A stretch of DNA of 30,036 bases from Halococcaceae archaeon (GTDB lineage: Archaea > Halobacteriota > Halobacteria > Halobacteriales > Halalkalicoccaceae): NCBI GenBank assembly GCA_007129135.1, contig SKWB01000178.1:1-30036 (forward strand). The letters are read 5' to 3'. Below are positions 7,778 to 15,634 of the stretch, one piece after another. The position numbers and the translations under genes were made by a program. The notes under the pieces are model-generated. The model did not search any database. It was not told the DNA's origin and was given only the letters and a program-made list of their open reading frames with translations. The first letter of the stretch is position 1; each line of letters starts with the position of its first letter.

Positions 7778-8542
7778 CTAGGAGTAGGTCAGGTTGAGTT
7801 CGATGACGTTCGCCGCCTCCATGACGCTGTCAGGGATCGTCTCGGTGAAGTAGGTCCCCTTGAACCGGTGGGTCGGCCCCGAGACGCTGACCGAGCCGAG
7901 GACCCGACCCGAGGCGCTCACGATCGGGGCGCTGATACACCGCAGTCCCTGGACCTGCTCCTCGTCGTCGACCGCGTAGCCCCGTTCGCGGATCTCCTCC
8001 AGTTCGGCCGCGAGCTCCGCCCTGTCGGTGATCGTGTTCGGGGTCACCTCGGGAAGCCCGTGTCTGTCGAGGATGGCCTCGACGCGCGGCTCGGGCAGCT
8101 TCGCCAGGATGGACTTGCCGAGCGCCGTCGAGTGGAGATAGACGCGCGTTCCGACCCTGGTGTTGACCTGGATCGCCCTGGTGTCCTCCCCGCGGTGGAG
8201 ATAGACGCCACGACCGTGTTCCTCGATCAGGAGGTTGCTGAGGTTACCGGTCTCCTCCGCGAGCCTGTCGACCTCCGGTTTCGCCGTCGTGTAGACGTCG
8301 GTTCGGCTCCGGGCGTGCGCGCCGTACTCCAGGAACCGGACGCCGATCCGGTAGACGCCGTCGTCTTTGACCACCCACTCCTCCTCCTCGAGCGTGCTGA
8401 GGTAGCTGTGGACCGTGCTCTTCGGGACGTCGAGGTGGGTGGCCAGTTCGGTGACCCCGGCACCGTCCAGTTCCTTCAACCCGTCGAGGACGGTGAACGT
8501 CGTCCGAGTCGACTTGACCGGGTTCCGTGCGGTTCCTGCCAT
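7778..8542 (-). CDS. IclR-family transcriptional regulator (copy 1)
   Basis: A 254-residue DNA-binding regulator with the IclR layout. An N-terminal winged helix-turn-helix (about residues 12-70, including GVTELATHLDVPKSTVHSYL) precedes a C-terminal effector-binding domain (about 80-250, with LHSTALGKSILAKLPE and GLRCISAPIV). IclR proteins usually control sugar-acid and aromatic catabolism by binding a pathway metabolite. ATG 8542 was chosen because it aligns with the start of the neighbouring paralogue. More than half of the residues are identical to copy 2, including the shared C-terminal LNLTYS, so the pair arose by tandem duplication. A palindrome and TATA-like element sit just upstream. 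The target genes are probably the surrounding dehydratases. Confidence 0.93.
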   Translation of the reverse strand: MAGTARNPVKSTRTTFTVLDGLKELDGAGVTELATHLDVPKSTVHSYLSTLEEEEWVVKDDGVYRIGVRFLEYGAHARSRTDVYTTAKPEVDRLAEETGNLSNLLIEEHGRGVYLHRGEDTRAIQVNTRVGTRVYLHSTALGKSILAKLPEPRVEAILDRHGLPEVTPNTITDRAELAAELEEIRERGYAVDDEEQVQGLRCISAPIVSASGRVLGSVSVSGPTHRFKGTYFTETIPDSVMEAANVIELNLTYS

Positions 8543-8572
8543 GGGTACCCTTCTCTCGGCATGATACATAAG

Positions 8573-8591
8573 CGTTCAGTATGAGCGAACG
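8573..8591. promoter_or_regulatory. Palindrome CGTTC-N9-GAACG upstream of iclR copy 1
   Basis: A five-base inverted repeat separated by nine bases lies in the 67-base gap between the two iclR genes. It is directly upstream of a TATA-like element at about 8561-8571 that would serve the minus-strand gene starting at 8542. The core GTTC-N9-GAAC matches the palindrome at 7675-7691 exactly in half-site and spacing. Two identical architectures beside an iclR gene suggest an IclR operator, probably autoregulatory. This is inferred from position and repetition only. Confidence 0.45.
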
Positions 8592-8609
8592 GCCGTCCGG
8601 AGCCACCCC

Positions 8610-9377
8610 TCACGAGTAGGTGAGGTTCAGCGTGACGACGTTCGCCGCCTCCATCACCCGCTCGGGCATCTCCTCGGTGAGGTACGAGCCGTCGAACCGA
8701 CGGACGGGACCGGCGACGCTCATCGCCCCGACGGTCCGCCCGCCGTCTCCCAGTACGGGGACGCCCACACACCGTAGCCCGTCGACCAGCTCCTCGTCGT
8801 CGATCGCGTACCCGCGCTCGCGCGTCCGCTCCAGTTCGCGCCACAGCCGGTCCCGGTCGGTCACCGTCCGCGGCGTCGCCGCCGGCAGCCCGTGTTCGTC
8901 GACGATCGCCTCGACGCGCTCTTCGGGCAGGTGTGCGAGGATCGCCTTCCCCATCGCCGTCGAGTGGAGGCGGACCCGCGTCCCGACGTGCGTGTCGAGC
9001 GCCCGTACGGCCCGGTCGCCCATCGCCCGGTAGAGGTAGACGCCCATCCCGTGCTCTTCGACCATCAGGTTCGCCAGGTTCCCGGTCTCCTCGGCGAGCC
9101 GAGCCACCTCCGGCTTCGCCGTCTCGTAGATCTCCGTCTTCCGGCGGGCGTAGGCGCCGTACTCGAGGAACCGGACGCCGACGCGGTACTCCCCGTCGTC
9201 GTTGACGACGTAGCCGTCCCGTTCTAGCGTGCTGAGGTGGCTGTGGACCGTGCTCACCGGCACCTCCAGATAGGTCGCGAGCTCCGTCACCCCGGCACCG
9301 TCGAGCCGTTTCAACCCGTCGACGACGGTGAACGCCGTCCTGGCCGCGTTCACCCGGTTCGGTGTCCTGCCTACCAT
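8610..9377 (-). CDS. IclR-family transcriptional regulator (copy 2)
   Basis: A 255-residue paralogue of the regulator at 7778-8542, with the same two-domain plan. The winged helix-turn-helix spans about residues 12-70 (GVTELATYLEVPVSTVHSHL). The effector domain spans about 80-251 (LHSTAMGKAILAHLPE and GLRCVGVPVL). The recognition-helix region differs from copy 1 at few positions (VPVSTVHSHL against VPKSTVHSYL), so both may read similar operators. The effector domains differ more, which fits sensing of different metabolites. The gene lies 67 bases upstream of copy 1 on the same strand and 116 bases downstream of the DJ-1 family gene. No strong TATA element was seen before its ATG at 9375-9377. 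Function as a local catabolic regulator is inferred from context. Confidence 0.93.
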   Translation of the reverse strand: MVGRTPNRVNAARTAFTVVDGLKRLDGAGVTELATYLEVPVSTVHSHLSTLERDGYVVNDDGEYRVGVRFLEYGAYARRKTEIYETAKPEVARLAEETGNLANLMVEEHGMGVYLYRAMGDRAVRALDTHVGTRVRLHSTAMGKAILAHLPEERVEAIVDEHGLPAATPRTVTDRDRLWRELERTRERGYAIDDEELVDGLRCVGVPVLGDGGRTVGAMSVAGPVRRFDGSYLTEEMPERVMEAANVVTLNLTYS

Positions 9378-9493
9378 CGCTCACGCTCGGCGGCCGTGCG
9401 GGTCCGTTTCGGGGATAGGGGCGTCGGTTCGCGCACGTTTCGGTTCGGATGGCGAGGTGGTCGTGAGTGCCGTCCGTGGGACCGCCGTCCGGT

Positions 9494-10099
9494 CTAGTCG
9501 TCGGCGGGCTGCTGGAGCTCCTCGGTCGCGAACGCCTCGACGATCCCCGCACAGAAGTCCGGCAGGTCGTCCGGACACCGGCCGGTGAGGACGTTCCCGT
9601 CCTTCACGTACGGCACGTCGTGGTACTCGCCCCCGGCGTTCAACAGCGCCGTCCTGACCGACTTCCACGCCGTGACGTCCTTCCCGTCGACGATGTCGGC
9701 CTCGATGAGCATCTCCGGACCGTGACAGATCGCGGCCACCAGCGTCCCCGCCTCGTAGGCCTCCTTCGTGAACTCGACCACCTCGGGAACGACCCGGAGG
9801 TGGTCGGGGGAGAAGCCGCCGGGGTAGAGCACGCAGTCGAGCTCCTCGAGGTCGAGCTCCTCGAACTCCTTCACGTCGTATCGGACGCCCTCCTGCATCA
9901 CGATCGGTGGACACGGCGTCCCGAACCGGCCCTTGATCGGTGCGTCCGCAGAGCCGTGCCGGGCGTTGAAGCCCGCCTCCACGGGAACGAGGGTCACGTT
10001 CGCCCCCTCGTGGTCGAGCTGGAGCAGGCAGTACTCCATCTCGATGTCCTCGAACTCGTGACCGACGATGATCGCGACGTTTTTGTCCTCAATAGTCAT
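9494..10099 (-). CDS. DJ-1/PfpI family protein
   Basis: A 201-residue cytoplasmic protein of the DJ-1/PfpI class I glutamine amidotransferase-like superfamily. The nucleophile elbow AAICHGPEML places the reactive cysteine at residue 125, next to His126. The usual acidic partner is in GHEFEDIE near residues 14-20. Members are proteases, deglycases, chaperones or hydratases, and the sequence alone does not separate these. In this setting a role in handling reactive aldehydes or keto-sugars is attractive but unproven. ATG 10099 is favoured over an upstream in-frame codon because the family begins with the strand KNVAIIVG. A TTTAAT element at about 10136-10142 lies roughly 40 bases upstream. Confidence 0.88.
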   Translation of the reverse strand: MTIEDKNVAIIVGHEFEDIEMEYCLLQLDHEGANVTLVPVEAGFNARHGSADAPIKGRFGTPCPPIVMQEGVRYDVKEFEELDLEELDCVLYPGGFSPDHLRVVPEVVEFTKEAYEAGTLVAAICHGPEMLIEADIVDGKDVTAWKSVRTALLNAGGEYHDVPYVKDGNVLTGRCPDDLPDFCAGIVEAFATEELQQPADD

Positions 10100-10155
10100 G
10101 TGGTCTCGCTCCGGTCTACGACTGGACGACCGACGCATTAAACGTTTCGTGAGTC

Positions 10156-10186
10156 GACACCCCCGCGAACGGGACCGACACCCCCG
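10156..10186. repeat. Pair of 10-base direct repeats upstream of the DJ-1 gene
   Basis: GACACCCCCG occurs at 10156-10165 and again at 10177-10186, 21 bases apart start to start, or about two helical turns. The pair lies between the stop of the short-chain dehydrogenase gene and the presumed TATA element of the DJ-1 family gene. Spacing of two turns would suit a regulator binding one face of the helix. The repeat is short and function is speculative. Confidence 0.3.
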
Positions 10187-10969
10187 TCAGAAGACCTGCC
10201 AGCCGCCGTCGACGAACAGCAGTTCGCCGGTGACGTAGCTCGCCTCCTCGCTCGCGAGGTAGAGGTACGCCCCGGCGACGTCCTCGGGCGTCCCGGCGCG
10301 CCCGAGCGGGACGTCTTTTATCAGGTCGCCGGAGCTCGCGGCCTCGGTGGCCTCCTCGGTCCAGCCCTCGATGAACTCGGTCGCGATCTGTCCGGGACCG
10401 ACCGCGTTCACACGGATGCCGTGTTCGGCGAGTTCGAGCGCCGACCCACGTGTGATCATCCGTACCGCGCCCTTCGTCGAGTCGTACTGCACCTGGTCGA
10501 ACTGCGCGTGACTCGAACTGATCGAGGCCGTGTTGACGATCGCTCCCGGCTCCCCCCGCTCGATCATGTCCGCCGCCGCCGCCTGGATGCCGAAGTAGAC
10601 GCCCTTCGCGTTGACCGAGTGGATCCGGTCGAACTCCTCCGGTTCGAGGTCGAGCACGGAGCCGCCGATGTAGAGGCCCGCGTTGTTGATCATCACGTCG
10701 ACGCCGCCGTACTCGCGGGCCGTTCCGACCAGGTCACGGATCTGCTCGCGGTCGGTCACGTCCGTCCGCTGGAACGTCGCCGTCCCTCCACCGTCCTCGA
10801 TCGCCTCGTGGGTCGGCACGTCGGCGTCCTTCGGCTCCTCCTCGATGTCGCCGACGACGACGGTCGCCCCGGCGTCACCGAACCGGAGGGCGGTCTCCCG
10901 GCCGATCCCCGAGGTCGCCCCGGTGATGACCACGGTCTCGTCGTCGAACGTTGGGTTCAGTCGTCCCAT
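10187..10969 (-). CDS. Short-chain dehydrogenase/reductase (sugar or polyol type)
   Basis: A 260-residue classical SDR with a complete active site. The cofactor loop is TGATSGIG at residues 16-23. Asp41 after the second strand favours NAD over NADP. NNAG is at 95-98, Asn120 is present, Ser149/Ser151 lie in the catalytic-serine segment, and Tyr162 and Lys166 form YxxxK. The C-terminal PEDVAGAYLYLASEEASYVTG followed by VDGG is typical of the glucose/galactose dehydrogenase and 3-ketoacyl reductase branch. Given the neighbours, oxidation of an aldose or reduction of a keto-uronate is plausible, but the substrate is not determinable. It is divergent from the UlaG-like gene, with 141 bases between starts, and precedes the DJ-1 family gene on the same strand. 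Confidence 0.92.
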   Translation of the reverse strand: MGRLNPTFDDETVVITGATSGIGRETALRFGDAGATVVVGDIEEEPKDADVPTHEAIEDGGGTATFQRTDVTDREQIRDLVGTAREYGGVDVMINNAGLYIGGSVLDLEPEEFDRIHSVNAKGVYFGIQAAAADMIERGEPGAIVNTASISSSHAQFDQVQYDSTKGAVRMITRGSALELAEHGIRVNAVGPGQIATEFIEGWTEEATEAASSGDLIKDVPLGRAGTPEDVAGAYLYLASEEASYVTGELLFVDGGWQVF

Positions 10970-11110
10970 GCGCCCTCATCCCCGGGACGGGAGTAATAGC
11001 TTCGGGTCGATTCGGGCGACGGTCCCGGAACGACTCCTCGGCGCTCGTGAGAGACGTGGCGGCGGGAGGACCGCACGCAGATTTATGTGGGCGTACAGGT
11101 AACGTGGCCC

Positions 11111-11968
11111 ATGGTTCACTCGACGTGGGGAGACTGGTTCGTGCGCGAGGAGATCGAGGCGACCGAGCCCGACGGGGCGTCGCTCTGGTACCTCGGCTGC
11201 AACGCGTTCGTCCTCCGATCGGCGGAGGCGACGATCTACATCGACCCGTACTTCGACGACGGACAGCCGCCGTGGGTCGTCCGGATGATCCCGGTGCCGA
11301 TGGACCCGGCCGACGCGACGCTCTGTGACGCGGTCTGCGTCACCCACGAGCACATCGACCACTTCCACCCGCCCTCGTACGGGCCGCTGACCGAGGACCT
11401 CGGCGCCGACCTCTACGTCCCGAGTTCGGCGTTCGAGGAGCCGGACTACGAGGGAGACGTCAGGACGCCCGAGGACCAGCGCCACGTGATCGGAGTCGGC
11501 GACGAGTTCGCGGTCGGCGACTTTACCATCTCTGTCCGCGGGGCGAACGACCCCGACGCGATCGAGCCGCTCTCGTACGTCGTCGAACACGACTCCGGGA
11601 CGTTCTTCCACGGCGGGGACAGCAAGCCGGCCGAGGAGTTCGCCGGGATCGGCGAGGAGTTCGACATCGACCTCGGCGTCTTGGCGTTCGGCACCGTCGG
11701 CCACATCCACTTCCCCGACGAGGGCGAGACGAAACGGACGCGGTGGTACATGGACGAGAACCAGGTGATCGAGGCGGCGAACGACCTCCGACTGGACCGC
11801 CTGCTCCCCTCGCACTACGACATGTGGCGTGGCGTCGGCGCGGACCCGAAGGCGCTACACGCCCACGCCGCCTCGCACGACTACCCCCGGATCCTCGAGC
11901 CGATCACGATCGGCGACCGGGTCGACTTCGCCGAAGCGGGCATCGTCCGGTCGAACTCGCTCCGCTGA
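11111..11968 (+). CDS. UlaG-like metallo-beta-lactamase-fold hydrolase
   Basis: A 285-residue metallo-hydrolase. The metal-binding signature THEHIDHF gives His79, His81, Asp83 and His84. Further candidate ligands are His167/Asp170 (FHGGDSK) and His235 (PSHYDMW). The overall pattern resembles UlaG, the lactonase that opens L-ascorbate 6-phosphate, so lactone hydrolysis is a reasonable guess in an acid-sugar island. ATG 11111 (MVHSTWGDWF) is preferred to an in-frame GTG-region start at 11087. A TATA-like ATTTATG at 11081-11087 lies about 25-30 bases before it, predicting a leaderless transcript. It runs in the same direction as the SMP-30 gene 103 bases downstream. Family assignment is firm; the UlaG activity is not. 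Confidence 0.9.
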   Translation: MVHSTWGDWFVREEIEATEPDGASLWYLGCNAFVLRSAEATIYIDPYFDDGQPPWVVRMIPVPMDPADATLCDAVCVTHEHIDHFHPPSYGPLTEDLGADLYVPSSAFEEPDYEGDVRTPEDQRHVIGVGDEFAVGDFTISVRGANDPDAIEPLSYVVEHDSGTFFHGGDSKPAEEFAGIGEEFDIDLGVLAFGTVGHIHFPDEGETKRTRWYMDENQVIEAANDLRLDRLLPSHYDMWRGVGADPKALHAHAASHDYPRILEPITIGDRVDFAEAGIVRSNSLR

Positions 11969-12071
11969 CCGCACGAGGAGACCTCCACCGCGCGGTCGGG
12001 TCCCTCCCGCCACCCTCCCGACTCCGCACGCCGGGTGATTTATGCGTCCCCCTCGCGATCCGGCACGTACC

Positions 12072-12950
12072 ATGCGAGTGGAGACGGTGGCCGACTGTCG
12101 GTGTGAGATCGGGGAGGTGCCGATGTGGCACCCGGAGGAGAAACGGCTCTACTGGATCGACATCCCGACCGGGGAGCTGTTCCGGTACGACCCGGCGACC
12201 GGGGCGTACGAGCGGTGTTTCGCCGGGGGCGTCGTCGGCGGCTACACGATCCAGGCCGACGGCTCGTTCCTCCTGTTCATGGAGGCCGGTGCGGTCGCGC
12301 GTCTGGAGCCACCCGAGGAGGGGGTCGCGAGCGACGACGCCCTCGAGACGGTCGTCGACTCGCTCCCCGGTGAGGAGGGGTCGCGGTTCAACGACGTCGT
12401 CGCGGATCCCGAGGGACGGGTGTTCGGTGGGACGATGCCGACCGACGACCGCCTCGGCGCGCTCTACCGCCTCGACACCGACGGGACGGTGACGAGAGTG
12501 CTGGAGGGGATCGACCTGCCGAACGGCATGGGCTTTTCCCCCGATCGGGAGACCTTCTACCTCACCGAGTCGAACACGAACACGATCTACGCGTTCGACT
12601 ACGACGTCGAAACCGGGGCGGTCGACGACCGGCGGGTGTTCGTCGACGTCCGGGATGGGGAGGGGATGGCCGACGGGCTCACCGTCGACGAGGAGGGTTC
12701 GGTCTGGTCGGCGCAGTTCGGCGGGGGATGCGTCGTCCGGTACGCCCCCGACGGGACCGAGGAGGATCGACACGGAATCCCGGCGGAGAACGTGACGAGC
12801 CTGCTGTTCGCCGGTGATGGCTACGAGGAGCTCTACGTGACGACCGCGACGTACGAGGCGAGCGAGGACGACGAGGGCGCGGGGAACCTCTTCCGGCTCC
12901 GGCCGCCGGTCTCCGGCGTCGCGGAGTTCGCCTCGCGCGTCTCGCTCTGA
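12072..12950 (+). CDS. SMP-30/gluconolactonase-family lactonase
   Basis: A 292-residue six-bladed beta-propeller of the SMP-30/gluconolactonase/LRE family. The four metal-site residues of the family are present at almost the same positions as in the animal protein: Glu15 (IGEVPMW), Asn107 (RFNDVV), Asn151 (LPNGMGFS) and Asp201 (MADGLTVD). It should hydrolyse an aldonolactone or aldarolactone to the open acid. It is the natural partner of the uronate-dehydrogenase-like gene, with which it is convergent, the two stops being 28 bases apart. ATG 12072 is chosen because GATTTATG at 12037-12044 lies about 28-35 bases upstream, consistent with leaderless transcription. The catalytic family is secure; the specific lactone is inferred. 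Confidence 0.92.
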   Translation: MRVETVADCRCEIGEVPMWHPEEKRLYWIDIPTGELFRYDPATGAYERCFAGGVVGGYTIQADGSFLLFMEAGAVARLEPPEEGVASDDALETVVDSLPGEEGSRFNDVVADPEGRVFGGTMPTDDRLGALYRLDTDGTVTRVLEGIDLPNGMGFSPDRETFYLTESNTNTIYAFDYDVETGAVDDRRVFVDVRDGEGMADGLTVDEEGSVWSAQFGGGCVVRYAPDGTEEDRHGIPAENVTSLLFAGDGYEELYVTTATYEASEDDEGAGNLFRLRPPVSGVAEFASRVSL

Positions 12951-12978
12951 GTCAGGACCCGAGTGTGCGGCGGGCGAG

Positions 12979-13905
12979 CTACGCGAACGACGGCGCCGGC
13001 ACGTCCTCGTCCAGCGCCGACCGCCAGGTGTGCGCCGGCTCCCAGTCGAGGTCGGCTCTCGCCTTCGCGTTCGAGAGCGCGGACTCCTCGCCCTCGAGGT
13101 CGCACTCTTCGGGGAGGCCCCCGAAGACGGCGTCGATGGTCTCGGCGGTCGGTCGGCCGAGGTAGTTCTCGTCGGCGACACCGACGTACGCCTCGTGGCC
13201 CTCCGTATCGGCGTCCAGGACGGCCGAAACGAGCGAGACGATGTCGCGGACGTCGACGTACGACCAGAAGTTCCCGCTCGGGACGTGGGTGTTCCGGTCG
13301 CCGGTGACCGCGGCCGTCCCGGGGTCGAACGACTCGCGGATCTCCGTCGTGAAGTACTCGCCGGGGTACTGTATCCACGAGGGTCGGATCGACGTGACCG
13401 GGACGCCGTATCGGCGGTGGACCATCCGCCCGATCTCCTCGCCGACCACCTTCGACGTGCCGTAGGGGTCGGGCGCGCCGACCGGGTGCTCCTCGTCGAT
13501 CGGGAAGTACTCGGGGAGTTCGGTCGTCTCCGCGAACACCGTCCCGTACGTACACTCGCTTGAGGCCCAGACGACCTCCGATCCCACCCGTCCGGCGGCG
13601 TCCATCACGTTGTAGTTCGCGAGGACGTTGTTCTCGAACGTCCGTCCGCCGGGACAGATCCCCATGGCCGGGACGTTCGCGAAGTGGATCACGGCGTCCG
13701 GTCGCGCGTAGTCGATGAGCTCCCACGCCTCGCCCTGGTCGGTGAGGTCGGCCCGGTAGAACGAGACGTTCTCGGGGGCGTCACCGCTCGGGCCCACCTG
13801 GTCGACGCACGTCACGTCGACGCCCCGTCTCGCGAGGTCGTCGACGATCCAGCTACCCGACTCGCCGAGTCCACCGGTCACGACCGCACTGTCGATAGCT
13901 ACCAT
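12979..13905 (-). CDS. NAD-dependent epimerase/dehydratase-fold enzyme, uronate dehydrogenase-like
   Basis: A 308-residue extended SDR. The nucleotide-binding motif GGLGESG is at residues 11-17, the serine segment ASSECTYG near 114-121, and the catalytic YxxxK is Tyr148-Lys152 in PYGTSK. Length and layout match NAD-dependent sugar epimerases and the uronate dehydrogenases that oxidise D-galacturonate or D-glucuronate to the aldarolactone. The neighbouring lactonase and UxaA-family dehydratases make uronate dehydrogenase the best guess; a UDP-sugar epimerase is the main alternative. ATG 13905 was chosen over a much longer basic extension. A CCTATACGTA-like element at 13931-13940 lies about 26-35 bases upstream. 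It is divergent from the UxaA-family operon. Confidence 0.85.
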   Translation of the reverse strand: MVAIDSAVVTGGLGESGSWIVDDLARRGVDVTCVDQVGPSGDAPENVSFYRADLTDQGEAWELIDYARPDAVIHFANVPAMGICPGGRTFENNVLANYNVMDAAGRVGSEVVWASSECTYGTVFAETTELPEYFPIDEEHPVGAPDPYGTSKVVGEEIGRMVHRRYGVPVTSIRPSWIQYPGEYFTTEIRESFDPGTAAVTGDRNTHVPSGNFWSYVDVRDIVSLVSAVLDADTEGHEAYVGVADENYLGRPTAETIDAVFGGLPEECDLEGEESALSNAKARADLDWEPAHTWRSALDEDVPAPSFA

Positions 13906-14108
13906 CCGTGGGGAGTATCCGGTCCACCTACCTATACGTACTGATCGGAGGCCTTCGGAGCGAGCCGGTTCCGAGGACGCCCGCGTCGACCGATCGCCGG
14001 ACCGCCTCGAAGAGGCATCGTCTCGGTGAGAGGTGGTGTCCGAACGCGATAGACGACGGATCGAACACATCCACAACCACTATGCGCTCTGCCCGTCACA
14101 CGGAGAGC

Positions 14109-15299
14109 ATGGCCGAATTCACCGGGTTCCGCCGGGCGGACGGCTCGGTCGGGGTCCGCAACCACGTCGCGGTGATCCCGACGTCCGTCTCGGCGAGCGC
14201 GCTCTCGAGGCGGATCGGTGCCGACGCGGGCGAACGCGTCCGGGCGACCCCCCACCAGATGGGCGCGGACCAGCCGACGCCCGCACGGGAGCAGACCGAG
14301 CGCGTACTCGCGGGAATCGGCCGCAACCCGAACGTCGGCGCCGCGTTACTCGTCGAGTTGGGTACCGAATCGATCGACGTCGAGGCGCTCGCCGATCGGA
14401 TCGCCGAATCGGGCACGCCGGTCGAGACGCTCTCGATCCGCGAGGTCGGGGGGACGGCCGCGGCGATCGAGGCAGGGAGAGAGCGCGCACGGTCGCTCGT
14501 CGCGGAGGTAGCGGACGCGCGCCGGGAGACCGCGGACGCCTCGGAACTGGTCTTCGGCGTCGAGTGTGGCGGCAGCGACGCCACGAGCGGGATCGCGGCG
14601 AACCCCGCGGTCGGCAACGCGTGTGACCGACTCGTCGAGGCCGGCGGCACCGCCTGTTTCAGCGAGACGCCCGAGTTCATCGGCGCGGAGCACATCCTCG
14701 CCGAGCGGTGTGCGGACAGGGCGACGCGAGAGTGGCTGCTCGAGCGCGTCGAGATGCGAGAGAACATGGCACAGCTGATGGGCGTCGACCTCCGTGGCGC
14801 ACAGCCCACGCCCGGCAACCAGGAGGGCGGGCTGACGACGATCGAGGAGAAGAGCCTCGGCGCGATCTCGAAGGGCGGGACCACGCCGGTACGAGGGATG
14901 GTCGAGTACGCCGAACGGCTCCCGACCGGGGGTGGGCTCGTGCTGATGGACACGCCGGGCTACGACGTCGAGAGCGTCGTCGGGAAGGTCGCCGGCGGCG
15001 CGCAGGTGATCGCGTTCACCACCGGGCGCGGCAGCACGACCGGCAACCCGATCGCCCCGGTGATCAAGGTCACCGGCAACCCGAAGACCTGGGAGCGGCT
15101 CTCGAACAACATGGACTTCGACGCCAGCACGGTCATCTCCGGCGAGTCGCTCTCGGACGTCGGCGAACGGCTCTTCGACCTGCTGCTCGAGGTCGCGAGC
15201 GGGCGGCTCACCGAGGCGGAGTACCGCCGGCTCGAGGAGTTCGCGATCAACGAGATCCAGCCCGAGGAGCTCGTCGGGCTCCGGGGTGAGGCCAGATGA
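14109..15299 (+). CDS. UxaA/GarD-family dehydratase large subunit A (C-terminal-motif carrier)
   Basis: A 396-residue protein of the altronate/galactarate dehydratase catalytic-domain family (GD_AH_C). It begins FTGFRRADGSVGVRN like the family. It keeps the C-terminal hallmarks: ECGGSDATSG (152-161, Cys153), GNQEGGLTTIEEKSLG (236-251) and TTGRGSTTGNP (304-314). It has lost the N-terminal cysteine motifs. The normal HxxGC motif is HQMGAD here (Ala53 at the cysteine position), and the normal LGCE is LGTE (Thr86). The next UxaA-type gene but one keeps precisely those motifs. Its stop overlaps the SAF subunit start by four bases. Expected role: iron-dependent dehydration of altronate, galactarate or a related acid in the cytoplasm. 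ATG 14082 is a possible earlier start. Confidence 0.9.
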   Translation: MAEFTGFRRADGSVGVRNHVAVIPTSVSASALSRRIGADAGERVRATPHQMGADQPTPAREQTERVLAGIGRNPNVGAALLVELGTESIDVEALADRIAESGTPVETLSIREVGGTAAAIEAGRERARSLVAEVADARRETADASELVFGVECGGSDATSGIAANPAVGNACDRLVEAGGTACFSETPEFIGAEHILAERCADRATREWLLERVEMRENMAQLMGVDLRGAQPTPGNQEGGLTTIEEKSLGAISKGGTTPVRGMVEYAERLPTGGGLVLMDTPGYDVESVVGKVAGGAQVIAFTTGRGSTTGNPIAPVIKVTGNPKTWERLSNNMDFDASTVISGESLSDVGERLFDLLLEVASGRLTEAEYRRLEEFAINEIQPEELVGLRGEAR

Positions 15300-15634
15300 A
15301 GGGCCGGGTCCTCGACGGGTGCGCGCTGTTGATGACCGACCGGGACACCGTCGTGACCGCATTGGAAGACCTCGAGGCCGATCGGGAGATCGCGCTCGGC
15401 GAGGGGGAGTCGGTCGCGCTCCGCGAACCGGTCCCGTTCGGTCACAAGGTCGCGGTGACCGCTATCGACACCGACGACCACGTCGTCAAGTACGGCGAGG
15501 TGATCGGCGAGGCGACCGAGCGGATCGAGCCCGGGGCCTGGGTCCACACGCACAACTGCGAGAGCACGCGGGGGCGGGGAGACATACCGAAACCGAACGG
15601 CTCCGGTGTCGTGGCGGAGGGCGAGCGACGATGA
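15296..15634 (+). CDS. UxaA-family small subunit (SAF domain)
   Basis: A 112-residue stand-alone SAF domain equivalent to the N-terminal domain of bacterial altronate dehydratase UxaA. Hallmarks are VPFGHKVAV (His50, Lys51), VVKYGEVIG (Lys65) and WVHTHN (His84, His86, Asn87). In bacterial UxaA this domain is fused to, or supplied separately for, the catalytic domain. Both junctions with the flanking large-subunit genes are four-base ATGA overlaps. Strict translational coupling of three genes is strong context for a stable complex. It has no catalytic domain of its own. Confidence 0.93.
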   Translation: MKGRVLDGCALLMTDRDTVVTALEDLEADREIALGEGESVALREPVPFGHKVAVTAIDTDDHVVKYGEVIGEATERIEPGAWVHTHNCESTRGRGDIPKPNGSGVVAEGERR

